In this document: positions 6,857-17,155 of the stretch, in pieces
Numbering within the stretch: position 1 is the first letter of the stretch
How the letters are laid out: every line of letters begins with the position of its first letter
NCBI GenBank assembly: GCA_013332095.1
Contig: JABENI010000016.1
Coordinates: forward strand, 62,001 to 126,000
Length of the DNA: 64,000 nucleotides
Source: Candidatus Bathyoplasma sp. NZ
GTDB taxonomy: Bacteria > Bacillota_I > Bacilli_A > MAG-NZ
Direction: 5' to 3'
Program-made: the position numbers and the translations under genes
Notes under the pieces: generated by a model
Seen by the model: only the letters and a program-made list of their open reading frames with translations
The model's database searches: none
Told to the model about the DNA's origin: nothing

Positions 6857-8176
6857 ATGAATAACCTAATCGCACAATTTCTAGAAGACACAATTGAAAA
6901 AAATAAAATTAGTCCCCAAGATTATCTTAAACACAACGTTAAACGTGGCTTAAGAAACGAAAATGGCACTGGAGTACTGGTAGGATTAACTAAAATTTCT
7001 GACGTTCAAGGTTACGAAATCAATGATGGAAATAAAATCAACATTGAAGGTAGATTATACTACCGTGATATCGAACTTAAGAGTTTAGTTAAAAAAACTG
7101 CTAGTGCCTACCATGATGCTTATGAACAAACTATGTTTTTACTATTATTTGCCTATTTACCATCCAAAGAAGAACTAATCGCTTTTAAATCTTTTTTATT
7201 TAGTCAAACTAAATTAAACGATTCTTATTTAAGAGACAATATTTTAAACTTACCTAGTAAGGATATTATGAACAAAATGCAAAGAAGCGTTTTAATGTTA
7301 TACTCTTACGATGACGACCCTGATAACACAGATGTCTTTGAAACATTAAACAAAGGAGTATCCATAATTGCCAAAATGCCCTTGATAATATCTTATGCTC
7401 AACAAGCAAAAATACATTTTTTTGAAAAACAAAGCATGACTATTAGACATTATAAAAAAGATTTATCAATCGCTGAAAATATTCTTCATTTAGCAAGAAA
7501 TGAATCAGCTTTTAGTGATAAGGAAGCAGAGATTTTGGATTTACTTTTGGTTATCCACGCTGAACACGGGGGAGCTAATAACTCGACATTTACCAATATC
7601 GTAATTAGTTCTACAGGAACTGATATTTACTCAGCTTTATCTGGTGCTATCGGTTCTTTGAAAGGACCTAAACACGGAGGAGCAAATAAAAAAGTTAACG
7701 AAATGATTTTGGCAATAAAAAAAGAAATAGGTATTAGTTGTGATGATGAAGAAATAAAAACTGTTTTGAATAAAATTTTAGATAAAAATTTTTATGATAA
7801 CAGTGGTTTAATTTACGGAATCGGACATGCAGTTTACACTTTATCGGATCCTCGTACTATTTTATTAAAAGACCAAACTAAAGACTTAGCTATTGAAAAA
7901 GACCGTATAGAAGAATATTTCTTTTTTGCTAAAATTGAAACTATCTCTCAACAATTATTAAAAGAAAGAAAAGGCGAAGACTTTAACTGTTGTGCTAACG
8001 TTGATTTCTACAGTGGATTTGTCTACGATATGTTAAATATCCCCATTGACTTAATTACCCCAATTTTCGCCACTAGCAGAATGATTGGTTGGCTAGCACA
8101 CAACTTAGAAAACAAATTATACTGTAACAGAATTATTCGCCCTGCGTCTAAATATGTTAGTGGTATTCAGAAATAG
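6857..8176 (+). CDS. gltA: Citrate synthase
   Basis: This 439-residue enzyme condenses acetyl-CoA and oxaloacetate to citrate. It has the family's catalytic regions HAEHGGANNSTFT (about residue 234), GPKHGGANKKV (about 275) and GIGHAVYTLSDPRT (about 320), and a C-terminal ARG-type substrate segment near 410. I use the ATG at 6857, which follows AGGAGG by 8 bases; the GTG at 6848 lies inside the ribosome binding site. The gene is followed after 9 bases by icd, so both are co-transcribed. With icd and the convergent acn it forms the oxidative branch to 2-oxoglutarate for glutamate synthesis. A 2-methylcitrate synthase cannot be excluded by sequence alone, but the context argues for citrate. Confidence 0.93.
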   Translation: MNNLIAQFLEDTIEKNKISPQDYLKHNVKRGLRNENGTGVLVGLTKISDVQGYEINDGNKINIEGRLYYRDIELKSLVKKTASAYHDAYEQTMFLLLFAYLPSKEELIAFKSFLFSQTKLNDSYLRDNILNLPSKDIMNKMQRSVLMLYSYDDDPDNTDVFETLNKGVSIIAKMPLIISYAQQAKIHFFEKQSMTIRHYKKDLSIAENILHLARNESAFSDKEAEILDLLLVIHAEHGGANNSTFTNIVISSTGTDIYSALSGAIGSLKGPKHGGANKKVNEMILAIKKEIGISCDDEEIKTVLNKILDKNFYDNSGLIYGIGHAVYTLSDPRTILLKDQTKDLAIEKDRIEEYFFFAKIETISQQLLKERKGEDFNCCANVDFYSGFVYDMLNIPIDLITPIFATSRMIGWLAHNLENKLYCNRIIRPASKYVSGIQK

Positions 8177-8185
8177 GAGGAAGAT

Positions 8186-9184
8186 ATGTACAATATAACG
8201 TTATTTGAGGGCGATGGCATCGGACCAGAAATTACCCGCGAGGTAAAAAGGGTCTTAGCTGCTTTAAACATCCCCATCACTTGGGATGAGCATTTAATCG
8301 GCGCTAGAAGTTTTGAAAAATCTCAACAGCTGATAACTGAAGCCTCAAAAGAATCTATTAAAAAAAACAAAGTTGCTTTAAAAGGTCCTGTTACCACACC
8401 AATTGGTAAAGGATTTAGAAGTGTCAACGTTGAACTAAGAAAATTATTTGACCTTTACTCAAACGTCAGACCAGCAATTAGTTTACCGAATACAATGAGT
8501 CGATATCAAAATATTGACTTAGTGGTGGTAAGAGAAAACACTGAAGGCTTATATATGGGAATCGAACATAAAATCGGTGACTACGCCGCTGAAAGTATCA
8601 AATTAGTCACTAGAAAAGGTAGTGAGCGCATTATTAGATACGCCTTTGAACACGCTGTAAAACACGACAGAAAAAGAGTAACTTGTGTTCATAAAGCAAA
8701 CATTTTAAAACTGACTGATGGCTTATTTTTAGAAATATTTAATCAAATTAAAGATGAATACCCAAATATTGAAGCAGATGATAAAATTGTCGATAATATC
8801 TGTATGCAATTAGTGATGTATCCAGAAAATTATGATGTTTTAGTTATGACAAACTTATACGGTGACATCATAAGTGACTTAGCAAGTGGCTTAATAGGTG
8901 GATTAGGGTTATTACCTGGTGCCAATATTTCTGAAGAATTCGCTGTTTTTGAAGCAGTTCATGGTAGTGCACCGGATATCGCCGGACAAAACATTGCTAA
9001 TCCAACTGCTCTACTACTATCAGCTGCATTGATGTTAGACCATTTAGGTGAAACGGAAAATGCTAAAAAAATCAGAGATTCAATTAAAATTACTTTGGAG
9101 AAAAAACAATCTTTAACTAGAGATTTAGGTGGAAGTGGTTCAACTACAGAATTTACCGATGCCATAATTTCAAACTTAAAATAA
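8186..9184 (+). CDS. icd: Isocitrate dehydrogenase, probably NAD-dependent
   Basis: This 332-residue beta-decarboxylating dehydrogenase turns isocitrate into 2-oxoglutarate. The substrate loop RSVNVELR (about residue 80) carries the Ser and Asn typical of isocitrate rather than isopropylmalate enzymes, and DLYSNVRP follows. The cofactor region reads [15 protein letters not shown] (about 263-277). The Asp there is the NAD-type residue, where NADP enzymes have Lys-Tyr. NAD use is therefore inferred from motif. A ribosome site (GGAGG) precedes the ATG at 8186. Second gene of the gltA operon, ended by a strong terminator. Confidence 0.92.
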   Translation: MYNITLFEGDGIGPEITREVKRVLAALNIPITWDEHLIGARSFEKSQQLITEASKESIKKNKVALKGPVTTPIGKGFRSVNVELRKLFDLYSNVRPAISLPNTMSRYQNIDLVVVRENTEGLYMGIEHKIGDYAAESIKLVTRKGSERIIRYAFEHAVKHDRKRVTCVHKANILKLTDGLFLEIFNQIKDEYPNIEADDKIVDNICMQLVMYPENYDVLVMTNLYGDIISDLASGLIGGLGLLPGANISEEFAVFEAVHGSAPDIAGQNIANPTALLLSAALMLDHLGETENAKKIRDSIKITLEKKQSLTRDLGGSGSTTEFTDAIISNLK

Positions 9185-9186
9185 AT

Positions 9187-9214
9187 AAAAAAGTCTAAAG
9201 ATAGACTTTTTTTA
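9187..9214. terminator. Terminator between icd and the convergent flavoprotein gene
   Basis: Stem AAAAGTCT/AGACTTTT around loop AAAGAT, with T-runs on both strands, so it can stop both converging transcripts. Confidence 0.8.
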
Positions 9215-9222
9215 TTTTAAAC

Positions 9223-9780
9223 TTAATTATTTAAGGCTGTTGCTAACTTCTCGATTTGCTTGTTAACACTTGCTTCTTCTGCTGGATTTACTCGGTCAGA
9301 ATTGGCAAAGATGATTTCACCACAACAATTAGCATTAAGTACCTCTAATACCCCGTCACAAACTATTTTAGCTGCTAAAAACTGATTTTCAAACTTCGGT
9401 GCTCCACCAACGAGAAGGTAACCACCTTTTCTATTTTTTTTTGCTAACTTATCTCCTCTTACTGCACTTGCCCAGTAAACTTGTAAGCGGTCAATAACCG
9501 ATTTTAAAGGACCCGTGATACAGTGAAAATAAACCGGTGAGGCAATAATAATATTATCAGCATCGGTTATTTTAGAATAAATTTGTTGCATATCATCTTT
9601 TATTCTACATTCAGGTTTCTCCCAACAGTAGCGACAATCAACACAGGGACTGATATTTTGATTATCTCTGTAAATATCAATAACTTCAATATCTCCAGCA
9701 AGTTTTTGGATAAGTTTATCTAAAATTATTTTAGTATATCCATCTTTTCTGGCTGAACCAAAAAAAACTAATGTTTTCAT
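9223..9780 (-). CDS. NADPH-dependent FMN reductase / flavodoxin-like oxidoreductase
   Basis: A 185-residue flavodoxin-fold protein. The N-terminal FFGSARKDGYT loop would bind FMN phosphate. ASPVYFHCITGPLKSVIDR (about 77-95) is the family's second flavin-binding region. A Cys cluster CVDCRYCWEKPEC lies at about 46-58, as in the iron-sulfur-flavoprotein branch, but the spacing is not the classic one. The role is two-electron reduction of quinones, nitro compounds or metals; the substrate is unknown. I place the start at 9780, which follows GGAGGG, rather than at an upstream ATG. Transcribed away from acn with a 62-base gap. Confidence 0.8.
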   Translation of the reverse strand: MKTLVFFGSARKDGYTKIILDKLIQKLAGDIEVIDIYRDNQNISPCVDCRYCWEKPECRIKDDMQQIYSKITDADNIIIASPVYFHCITGPLKSVIDRLQVYWASAVRGDKLAKKNRKGGYLLVGGAPKFENQFLAAKIVCDGVLEVLNANCCGEIIFANSDRVNPAEEASVNKQIEKLATALNN

Positions 9781-9842
9781 CTTACCCTCCTCTTTCAATA
9801 AGTTAAGATATTAAAAAAATAGTTTTTCAACTAAATTTTTAA

Positions 9843-11747
9843 TTAAGATAAATAATTAAGTAAGCCACCTTTTTTAACAATATCGATATCTTGAGTGGAT
9901 AAATTATGCTCTACTTGATATTCTTGATTCTTAGTTATATTTTTGGCCAATAAAGTTTTTCCCTCAAGCAAACAATTTTTGGTCACTATTTCTAAGTTGT
10001 CTCCTTGTGTTATTTTATTGTAGTCGCTCTTATTAACAAACACTAACGGTAAAATTCCAAAATTAATTAAATTTTGTCGATGAATTCTCGCAAAACTATT
10101 AACGATCACTGCTTTTATTCCTAAGTACATCGGTGCCAAAGCGGCGTGCTCTCTACTTGAACCTTGACCGTAATTTTCACCACCAACGATAATTCCACCG
10201 TTTTCTCTTTGACAATTTTCAGAAAAATTAGCATCAACTTGATAAAAGACAAATTCAGAAATCTTTTCAATGTTCGAACGATACGGTAAAACTTTAGCCC
10301 CTGCCGGCATAATATGATCAGTTGTGATATTATCTTCAACTTTTAAAATAACTTTTTTATTAATAACATCCTCAAGTTCAATATTTTTCGGTAACGGTTT
10401 AATATTTGGTCCCCGAACAACTTCAATATTTGGAGTAAACTCTTCAATAATCATTCGGTCATCAATTATTAATTCTTCTCTTAAAAAATCAACTTTTTCT
10501 ACTTTTGCTTCTACGGGGTTACTGATAACTCCCCTTAAAGCACTGTAAGCTGCTGTTTCTGGACTTACTAGATAAATATTCGCACTTTTAGTTCCACTTC
10601 TACCAAAGAAATTGCGGTTAAAAGTTCTTAAACTTACGGCATCAGTACTAGGTGATTGCCCCATTCCGATACACGGACCACAAACTGATTCTAAAATTCT
10701 CGCTCCACTAGAAATTAAATCTTGTAAAGCACCACTTCTAGCTAACATTTCATAAACTTGTCTACTTCCTGGAGAAATTGTTAAACTAACTTGCTCGTTA
10801 ACAACTTTTCCTTTTAAAATATTAGCTACTTTCATTAAGTCAGCATAAGAGGAATTAGTACAACTTCCGATACAAACTTGATCTATTTTTTTTCCTTTTA
10901 ACTGTTCGATTGTTTTAATATTATCCGGACTGTGAGGACAAGCTGCTAACGGTTGTAACTTTGCTAAGTCGACTGTATACACTTGATCGTAAACAGCATC
11001 GCTATCAGCTGAAATTTCTACGAATACCTCTTCTCTCCCTTGAGCTTTTAAAAACGCTAACGTTATTTCATCACTAGGGAAAATTGAAGTTGTTGCTCCT
11101 AACTCTGCTCCCATGTTAGTTATTGTTGAACGCTCGGGAACAGTTAAAGTTTTAACCCCTTCTCCAGCGTATTCAATTACTTTTCCTACTCCACCTTTGA
11201 CTCCTAACAAACGTAAAACTTCTAAAATAATATCTTTAGCACTTACCCCATTTTTCAAACGATGAAGAAGTTCAACTTTCACTACTTCAGGACTTTTCAA
11301 ATAAAACTCACGTCCAGCCATTGCACAAGCAACATCTAATCCACCTGCTCCAATCGCAATCATTGCCATCGCTCCCGATGTCGGTGTATGTGAATCAGAT
11401 CCTAATAAAGTTTTTCCTGGTGCGGAAAAGCGTTCTAAATGGACTTGATGACAAATCCCGTTGCCTGCTCTAGAAAATTTAATGCCATATTTTTGAGCGA
11501 CTAATTGTAAATACTTGTGGTCATCAGCATTCTCAAATCCACTTTGCAAAGTGTTATGATCGATATAACTAACCGACAACTCTGTTTTTACTCTAGTTAT
11601 TTTAAGCGCCTCTAATTGTAAGTAAGCCATTGTTCCTGTAGCATCTTGCGTCAGCGTTTGGTCAATTTTAATTCCTATCTGCTTACCTTTAATCATCTCA
11701 CCTTTTACGAGGTGATGTTTTAAAATTTTTTCAGTTAATGTTGGCAT
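9843..11747 (-). CDS. acn: Aconitate hydratase (short, ~640-residue type)
   Basis: This 634-residue enzyme isomerises citrate to isocitrate. 4Fe-4S ligands are in GSCTNSS (about residue 295) and CGPCIGMG (about 354). The substrate region DSHTPTSGA is near 118, and the swivel domain with GGENYGQGSSREHAA is near 520. The length matches the compact mitochondrial/clostridial class rather than the 900-residue AcnA. It stands alone and convergent to gltA-icd, completing the same three-step branch. The start follows GGAG. Short homoaconitases look similar, but the adjacent gltA and icd favour aconitase. Confidence 0.92.
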   Translation of the reverse strand: MPTLTEKILKHHLVKGEMIKGKQIGIKIDQTLTQDATGTMAYLQLEALKITRVKTELSVSYIDHNTLQSGFENADDHKYLQLVAQKYGIKFSRAGNGICHQVHLERFSAPGKTLLGSDSHTPTSGAMAMIAIGAGGLDVACAMAGREFYLKSPEVVKVELLHRLKNGVSAKDIILEVLRLLGVKGGVGKVIEYAGEGVKTLTVPERSTITNMGAELGATTSIFPSDEITLAFLKAQGREEVFVEISADSDAVYDQVYTVDLAKLQPLAACPHSPDNIKTIEQLKGKKIDQVCIGSCTNSSYADLMKVANILKGKVVNEQVSLTISPGSRQVYEMLARSGALQDLISSGARILESVCGPCIGMGQSPSTDAVSLRTFNRNFFGRSGTKSANIYLVSPETAAYSALRGVISNPVEAKVEKVDFLREELIIDDRMIIEEFTPNIEVVRGPNIKPLPKNIELEDVINKKVILKVEDNITTDHIMPAGAKVLPYRSNIEKISEFVFYQVDANFSENCQRENGGIIVGGENYGQGSSREHAALAPMYLGIKAVIVNSFARIHRQNLINFGILPLVFVNKSDYNKITQGDNLEIVTKNCLLEGKTLLAKNITKNQEYQVEHNLSTQDIDIVKKGGLLNYLS

Positions 11748-11800
11748 TTTCTTTACTCCTAACTTTTTGTATTAGTATAACATATATTTGCTATATTAAA

Positions 11801-11820
11801 AGAAGTGAAAAATCACTTCT
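11801..11820 (-). terminator. Terminator at end of the lysine operon
   Basis: Perfect stem AGAAGTGA/TCACTTCT overlapping the dapH stop codon, followed on the minus strand by a short TTTAAT tail. Moderately strong. Confidence 0.55.
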
Positions 11821-12511
11821 ATAATTTTCTTAAATCTGCTACAATTTCCGTCTTTGCTTCCGTTTTTTGATCAACTTTTTTAATAATTTTAGCCGGTGCT
11901 CCAGCAACCACTACTCCACTAGGAACATTTTTCGTTACGATAGCTCCGGCTGCTACAACACTTCCTGCCCCAATTCTGACTCCTTCTAAAACTACTGCAT
12001 TTGCTCCGATAACAACATTATCTTCAACAACTACCGGATTAGCACTAGGTGGTTCTATTACTCCTGCTAATACACTTCCTGCCCCTATATGACAGTTTTT
12101 TCCCACAATTGCTCTCCCACCTAAAACAGTGTTCATATCAATCATTGTTCCATCGCCGATAACCGAGCCGATATTAATCGTCGCCCCCATCATAATTACC
12201 ACGTTATTCCCAATCTCTACTTTATCTCTAATAAATGCCCCTGGCTCAATTCTAGCATTGATATTTTTTAAATCTAACAGTGGAATTGCGGAGTTTCGAC
12301 AATCGTTTTCAATATGATATGAATAATCACTACCTGCTAAAATAGGTTTAATTAAACTGTAGTCCCCTATCAAAATAGTTGTCTTGCCACAATCAAATAC
12401 TTTTATTCCTGCTGTTTTGGCTATTTTTCCGTCTACATAAACTTTTACTGGTGTCGTTTTGGTAGAATTTTTAATATATTGAATTACCTCTTCTCCATGA
12501 TTAATACTCAT
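11819..12511 (-). CDS. dapH: Tetrahydrodipicolinate N-acetyltransferase
   Basis: A 230-residue left-handed beta-helix acyltransferase that acetylates tetrahydrodipicolinate in the acetyl branch of the diaminopimelate pathway. The N-terminal domain (to about residue 85) is followed by hexapeptide repeats such as [20 protein letters not shown] and [19 protein letters not shown]. The start at 12511 has GGAGG 9 bases upstream; an upstream in-frame ATG overlaps dapB and lacks such a site. Last gene of the operon. No dapL or dapE is present in the window, so acetyl-diaminopimelate processing genes must be elsewhere. Confidence 0.93.
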   Translation of the reverse strand: MSINHGEEVIQYIKNSTKTTPVKVYVDGKIAKTAGIKVFDCGKTTILIGDYSLIKPILAGSDYSYHIENDCRNSAIPLLDLKNINARIEPGAFIRDKVEIGNNVVIMMGATINIGSVIGDGTMIDMNTVLGGRAIVGKNCHIGAGSVLAGVIEPPSANPVVVEDNVVIGANAVVLEGVRIGAGSVVAAGAIVTKNVPSGVVVAGAPAKIIKKVDQKTEAKTEIVADLRKL

Positions 12512-12512
12512 A

Positions 12513-13244
12513 TTACTGATCCTCCCTAAATAGGACATCTTCCATCGTGTAGCGTCCTGGTTTTTGCTTAACTAAAAACTTTGCTGCGTGGATTGCTCCC
12601 GTTGCGAATAAATTTTTGGAAAAAGCTTCGTGTTTAATTTCGATAACTTCATCTAGTCCAGCGTAAATAACGGTGTGTTCACCGGCGATACTTCCACCTC
12701 TGATTACACTTACTCCGATCTCATTTCTCTCTCTTTTCTGATTACCATGTCTACCGTATTTAAGTGGTCTTTCTTCTTCTAAAGACTGATTGATGGAGCG
12801 TAATAATAATTTTGCTGTCCCACTTGGTGAATCTAATTTCATATTATGATGTTTTTCTACTAACTCGATATCATATCCAGGTAATCTTTTAGTGACATCT
12901 TTAACAATTTTATTCATCACGTTAACACCTAATGAAGTATTAGCTGCTAAAATTATCGGTACAGTAGTTTGCTCGATTAATTTTAATTGCAAATCATCGT
13001 GACCTGTTGTCGCAATTAAAACCGCAACTTTGTTTTTGTTTGCATATTTTAATATTTCACTCAAAAATGAAAAATGCGAAAAATCTATGATTACATCTGG
13101 TACTGCAGTTACTTCCTCAAAGTTTTTAAAACAATTTTCCCCAATCGTTGAAACTACACCGATTAACTCAGTTTCTCTATCGTTGTTTATTGCTTCAACA
13201 ACTCTTTTTCCCATTGCACCGTTTCCAACAACTAATATCTTCAT
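12513..13244 (-). CDS. dapB: 4-hydroxy-tetrahydrodipicolinate reductase
   Basis: This 243-residue reductase uses NAD(P)H to make tetrahydrodipicolinate. A Rossmann loop GNGAMGKRV is at the N-terminus, and the catalytic [13 protein letters not shown] loop is near residue 135. I take the ATG at 13244 (MKILVVG), the family's usual start, preceded by GGGTGA; a GTG nine bases upstream is less likely. It stops one base before the dapH start and begins just after dapA, so translation is tightly coupled. Confidence 0.93.
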   Translation of the reverse strand: MKILVVGNGAMGKRVVEAINNDRETELIGVVSTIGENCFKNFEEVTAVPDVIIDFSHFSFLSEILKYANKNKVAVLIATTGHDDLQLKLIEQTTVPIILAANTSLGVNVMNKIVKDVTKRLPGYDIELVEKHHNMKLDSPSGTAKLLLRSINQSLEEERPLKYGRHGNQKRERNEIGVSVIRGGSIAGEHTVIYAGLDEVIEIKHEAFSKNLFATGAIHAAKFLVKQKPGRYTMEDVLFREDQ

Positions 13245-13256
13245 TTTATTCACCCA

Positions 13257-14138
13257 CTAAATCAATTTTAATTTATTTAATTCTTCTTTTATTGGATCAA
13301 TTAATTTTTCATCCAATTCAAATAATGGTAACCTTAAATTCATACTATCATAACCGATTAAATTTAAACTTTTTTTAACTGGTATTGGGTTTACTTCACA
13401 ATACATTAATTTTTCTAATTTGCTAATTTTTGCAAAAAGTTGCTCTGCTTTTTGATATTCTTTCTTCAACGCTAAATCACAAATATCACTAATTTCTTGA
13501 GGGATGATATTAGCAATAACACTGATTAAACCACTTCCACCTGATTTTATTATTTCAACTGCTTTATTATCATTTCCTGAATACAGTGAAAAATTCGCAT
13601 TTAGTAAAGGTAATATCTCTTTTAAATACTCACTGTTTCCACTCGCTTCTTTTATCCCGATAATATTATCAAATTGACTTAATTTTTTAATATTTTCTAT
13701 CGATAAATTAACGTTTGTTCTCGATGGAACATTATAAAGAATAATTGGTAATTTAGTATTTTCCGCCAAAAACTTGTAGTGCTCATAAATACCTCTTTCA
13801 CTACCTTTATTATAATACGGCGTAACAATTAATAATCCATCCGCCCCTAATTGTTCAGCAATTGCTTGAAACTCTTTTGCCTTGGTCGTTGAATTAGACC
13901 CTGTCCCCACAATTACTGGTACTCTTTTATCTACTATTTCGATACAGCGTTTCACAACAGCCTTATATTCTTCCATCCTTAAAGTCGTTGCTTCACCTGT
14001 TGTTCCTAAACATATAATAGCTTTACTTCCATTATTTATTTGAAATTCAATCAATTGTTTATAAGTATTATAATCGACACTCAAATCACTATTAAATGGA
14101 GTAACTATCGCTACACTACTACCGCTAAATAAATCCAT
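13257..14138 (-). CDS. dapA: 4-hydroxy-tetrahydrodipicolinate synthase
   Basis: A 293-residue TIM-barrel aldolase condensing pyruvate with aspartate semialdehyde. GTTGEATTL (about residues 44-52), the tyrosine of YNVPSRTN (about 134) and the Schiff-base lysine in GIKEASG (about 163) are all present. The ATG overlaps the asd stop (TAATG), so the two are coupled. First committed step of the diaminopimelate branch. The usual feedback site residues were not evaluated. Confidence 0.95.
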   Translation of the reverse strand: MDLFSGSSVAIVTPFNSDLSVDYNTYKQLIEFQINNGSKAIICLGTTGEATTLRMEEYKAVVKRCIEIVDKRVPVIVGTGSNSTTKAKEFQAIAEQLGADGLLIVTPYYNKGSERGIYEHYKFLAENTKLPIILYNVPSRTNVNLSIENIKKLSQFDNIIGIKEASGNSEYLKEILPLLNANFSLYSGNDNKAVEIIKSGGSGLISVIANIIPQEISDICDLALKKEYQKAEQLFAKISKLEKLMYCEVNPIPVKKSLNLIGYDSMNLRLPLFELDEKLIDPIKEELNKLKLI

Positions 14139-15136
14139 TAAACCCTCCCTTTAGACAATCTTATCAAAGCTTCAGCAATTTGAATGGTATTAGTTGCTGC
14201 ACCTTTTCTAATATTATCTGCTACACAATAAATCAATATCCCATTATCGCTAGCTAAATTTTTTCTAATTCTTCCTACATAAACATCATCATTTCCGTTT
14301 GCTACTTCGGCTAATGGATAGATGTTCTCCCTTGGGTTATCGGACAAAACAATTCCCTTAGTTTCAGCTAATTTTTTATGATATAACTGAATATCAATTG
14401 CCTTTTCACATTCACAACTGATATTTACTGCATGGGAATTCATCAGCGGTACCCTGACACAAGTTGCGCTAACTTTTAAATTTGGCTTTCTTAAAATTTT
14501 TTGCGTTTCCTTAACCATCTTCATCTCTTCTTTGGTATAACCGTTTTCCATAAAAACATCAATGTGCGGTAAACAATTATCAGAAATCGAGTAGGGATAA
14601 GTAGTTGGGGCTAATCCTTTTTTAGTATTTTCTAAATCTTTAACTCCATTTACTCCACTACCACTAACTGCTTGGTATGTAGTATAAATTACTTTTGTGA
14701 CATTAAATAGATCATCTAATACTTTTAAAGGCAAAACAGCCTGGGTCGTTGAACAATTTGGATTCGCAATAATTCCCTTGTGCTTTAATGCCTCTAAGGC
14801 ATTAACTTCCGGTACGATTAAAGGAACATCCTCATCCTCTCTAAAGGCACTTGAGTTATCGATAACCACTGCCCCATTAGCTGCAGCAATTGGCGAAAAT
14901 TTTTTACTAATTTCCCCACCTGCACTAAATAAAGCAAAATCTATTTCTTTGAAAGAATTTTCCGTCAACTCTTCTACGACGATATCTTGACCTTTAAAGT
15001 TCAAAACTTTTCCCTTGGAATTTTTCGATGCTAAAAATTTAATCTTACCAATGGGAAAATTTCTCTCCGCTAAAATCTCAATCATTTTACGGCCTACCAT
15101 TCCAGTAGCTCCTACGACCGCAACATTATATTTCAT
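14138..15136 (-). CDS. asd: Aspartate-semialdehyde dehydrogenase
   Basis: A 332-residue NADPH enzyme reducing aspartyl phosphate. N-terminal VVGATGMVGRKM binds the nucleotide, and NPNCSTTQ (about residue 128) holds the catalytic Cys. The start at 15136 (MKYNVAVVG) is preceded by GGGAGG; a longer frame to 15151 would start inside dapF. It sits between dapF and dapA in the operon. Its product can also feed threonine and methionine, although no genes for those are near. Confidence 0.95.
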   Translation of the reverse strand: MKYNVAVVGATGMVGRKMIEILAERNFPIGKIKFLASKNSKGKVLNFKGQDIVVEELTENSFKEIDFALFSAGGEISKKFSPIAAANGAVVIDNSSAFREDEDVPLIVPEVNALEALKHKGIIANPNCSTTQAVLPLKVLDDLFNVTKVIYTTYQAVSGSGVNGVKDLENTKKGLAPTTYPYSISDNCLPHIDVFMENGYTKEEMKMVKETQKILRKPNLKVSATCVRVPLMNSHAVNISCECEKAIDIQLYHKKLAETKGIVLSDNPRENIYPLAEVANGNDDVYVGRIRKNLASDNGILIYCVADNIRKGAATNTIQIAEALIRLSKGRV

Positions 15137-15138
15137 TA

Positions 15139-15948
15139 TTATTCCTCCCAATCCCCCGTTAAAATTTTTTTCGCTGGTCCTATCATATATACAGCATCAT
15201 CAGTTAATTCAATAATTAAATGACCTAAAGGCAAACTCACTTTGACCTTTTTAGAAACTTTGCCCAAATTATTTAAAGTAACAACTGCCGCACAAGCACC
15301 AGTTCCACAGGCATACGTTAACCCAACTCCTCGCTCAAACGTTTTCAATGTCAACTCATTTTCACTGTTAACTTTGACAAAATTAACGTTTGTTCTATCA
15401 GGAAAATAATCGTGTTTTTCGATTAAGGCACCGTATTCAATAACTTCTTTTTCCTTCAGCTCTTTCACCATAATTACAGTATGAATAGTCCCGATAAAAA
15501 GTGTTGCACAATTGAATGTTTTTTGCTTAATTTCCAGTTTGTACAACCGATTATCACCGTCAAAATTCATCGGTATTTCTTCTTTATTATAATTAGGTTT
15601 ACCGATATCAACTTTGACCATAAACGGTTCAACAGTTTCGATATTTAAGCTTAAAACTCCGGCACCGGTAATACAATCAAATCTTCTTTCAGGAAGCATT
15701 TTGTTGTCAGATAAATATTTGGCAAAACAGCGAATACCGTTACCACACATTTTTGCTATTGTCCCATCTTGATTGTAAAAAATCATTTCTAAAGGGTCTG
15801 TTTTAACTAAAATCATTCCATCAGCACCGACTCCAATATTAACATCGCAGATTTTTTTAGCTAACTTCTCTAAATTTAAATTTTCTACAGTTAAATAATC
15901 GAAGAGGATAAAAGAATTTCCTAAACCCTGATATTTGGAAAATTTCAT
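15139..15948 (-). CDS. dapF: Diaminopimelate epimerase
   Basis: A 269-residue enzyme interconverting LL- and meso-diaminopimelate. Both catalytic cysteines are seen, in MCGNGIRCFA (about residue 74) and ACGTGACAA (about 213). The ATG at 15948 lies one base beyond the lysC stop; the codons upstream of it belong to lysC. Meso-diaminopimelate is the substrate of the LysA encoded upstream and is used in the peptidoglycan of many Bacillota. Confidence 0.95.
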   Translation of the reverse strand: MKFSKYQGLGNSFILFDYLTVENLNLEKLAKKICDVNIGVGADGMILVKTDPLEMIFYNQDGTIAKMCGNGIRCFAKYLSDNKMLPERRFDCITGAGVLSLNIETVEPFMVKVDIGKPNYNKEEIPMNFDGDNRLYKLEIKQKTFNCATLFIGTIHTVIMVKELKEKEVIEYGALIEKHDYFPDRTNVNFVKVNSENELTLKTFERGVGLTYACGTGACAAVVTLNNLGKVSKKVKVSLPLGHLIIELTDDAVYMIGPAKKILTGDWEE

Positions 15949-15949
15949 A

Positions 15950-17155
15950 TTAATTTTCCTGCAAATCAAATTCTTTAGCTAAATTAATTACAGCCTCCGT
16001 TAATTTGTTTAAATTTACTGTTATCGAAATACTAATTTCACTAGTAGTAATATGATAGGCTTTTATCTTTTCTCTTCTAAGTACTTTAAAAATCCTATTT
16101 ACTACCCCAGATTGACTATTCATTCCGATACCTACCACGCTAATTTTAGCATACTTTTGCTCTTTTGTTACCTTCAACTTTAACTGTTTCAACGCTACAA
16201 TTGCCTGATCTAAACTATTTTCAATTTCTTTGGCACAACTAAATGTTAAAATTAACGATTCACTGCCGATAAAGTTTTGTGTAATCATATCAATATTTAC
16301 TTTATAGTCTCCTAAAATAGCAAAAATTTCCCCAACAATATCAAAAGAAAAGTTTTGTGCATCAATCGTTGTCATAATTAAATTTTCATCAATACTTAAA
16401 CCTGTTATTAAGTTTTTTTCTAAAAATTGACTACTACTCATAACCGTAGTTCCTCCATCTCTTGTTAAAGATTTTTTCAACTTAAGTTCTACCTTATATT
16501 TTTTGGCTAAAACTACACTTCTCGTTTCTAAAACACCTGCACCGAGTGCTGCCATTTCAATCATCTCACAATATGATATGCTATTTAATTTTCTTGCACC
16601 GGGCAAAAATCTTGGGTCGCAAGTATAAATACCATCGACATCAGTATATATTTCACAAGGACAGTTCAAAGTAACTGCGAAAGCAACCGCTGTTGTATCT
16701 GAACCCCCTCTACCTAAAGTAGTAATATCTTTATTTAAACTTACACCTTGAAAGCCGGTAATTACTACAATTTTATTATCGTTTAACTCTTGCTCTATCT
16801 TCGCTTTATCAATTCTCTTTATTAAGCTCTTTTGATGATCTGCTGTTGTTTCAATTCCGGCCTGAAATCCAGTCATACTGACAGCAGATTGTCCTTTTGC
16901 CTGTAGAGCAAGTGCTAATATCGCTGCTGTTTGTTGTTCCCCTGTTGCTAATAAAGCCGCTAACTCTCGACCACTCGCCTCTGGATTAACTTCACTAGCC
17001 AACTTAATTAACAGATCAGTAGTTTTTCCCATCGCACTAACGACAACAACCACCTTATTACCCCTTTTAGTAGTCGCGATTAAGTCATCGGCAATTTGTT
17101 TAATCTTTGCGGTAGTGGCTACACTTGTCCCTCCGTATTTACGTACTAAGTACAT
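15950..17155 (-). CDS. lysC: Aspartate kinase
   Basis: A 401-residue kinase with KYGGTSVA at the N-terminus, GRGGSDTTAVAFA near residue 150 and two C-terminal ACT-type modules (from about 260), the usual site of feedback by lysine or threonine. Presence in a lysine-riboswitch operon suggests this is the lysine-sensitive isozyme. Its start overlaps the lysA stop (TAATG), and its end is one base from dapF. Confidence 0.95.
   Translation of the reverse strand: MYLVRKYGGTSVATTAKIKQIADDLIATTKRGNKVVVVVSAMGKTTDLLIKLASEVNPEASGRELAALLATGEQQTAAILALALQAKGQSAVSMTGFQAGIETTADHQKSLIKRIDKAKIEQELNDNKIVVITGFQGVSLNKDITTLGRGGSDTTAVAFAVTLNCPCEIYTDVDGIYTCDPRFLPGARKLNSISYCEMIEMAALGAGVLETRSVVLAKKYKVELKLKKSLTRDGGTTVMSSSQFLEKNLITGLSIDENLIMTTIDAQNFSFDIVGEIFAILGDYKVNIDMITQNFIGSESLILTFSCAKEIENSLDQAIVALKQLKLKVTKEQKYAKISVVGIGMNSQSGVVNRIFKVLRREKIKAYHITTSEISISITVNLNKLTEAVINLAKEFDLQEN

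Noticed and set aside
12129-12317. Plus-strand reading frames inside the lysine and ribosomal operons
   Set aside because: Shadows of well-supported genes on the other strand, without start signals or recognisable families.
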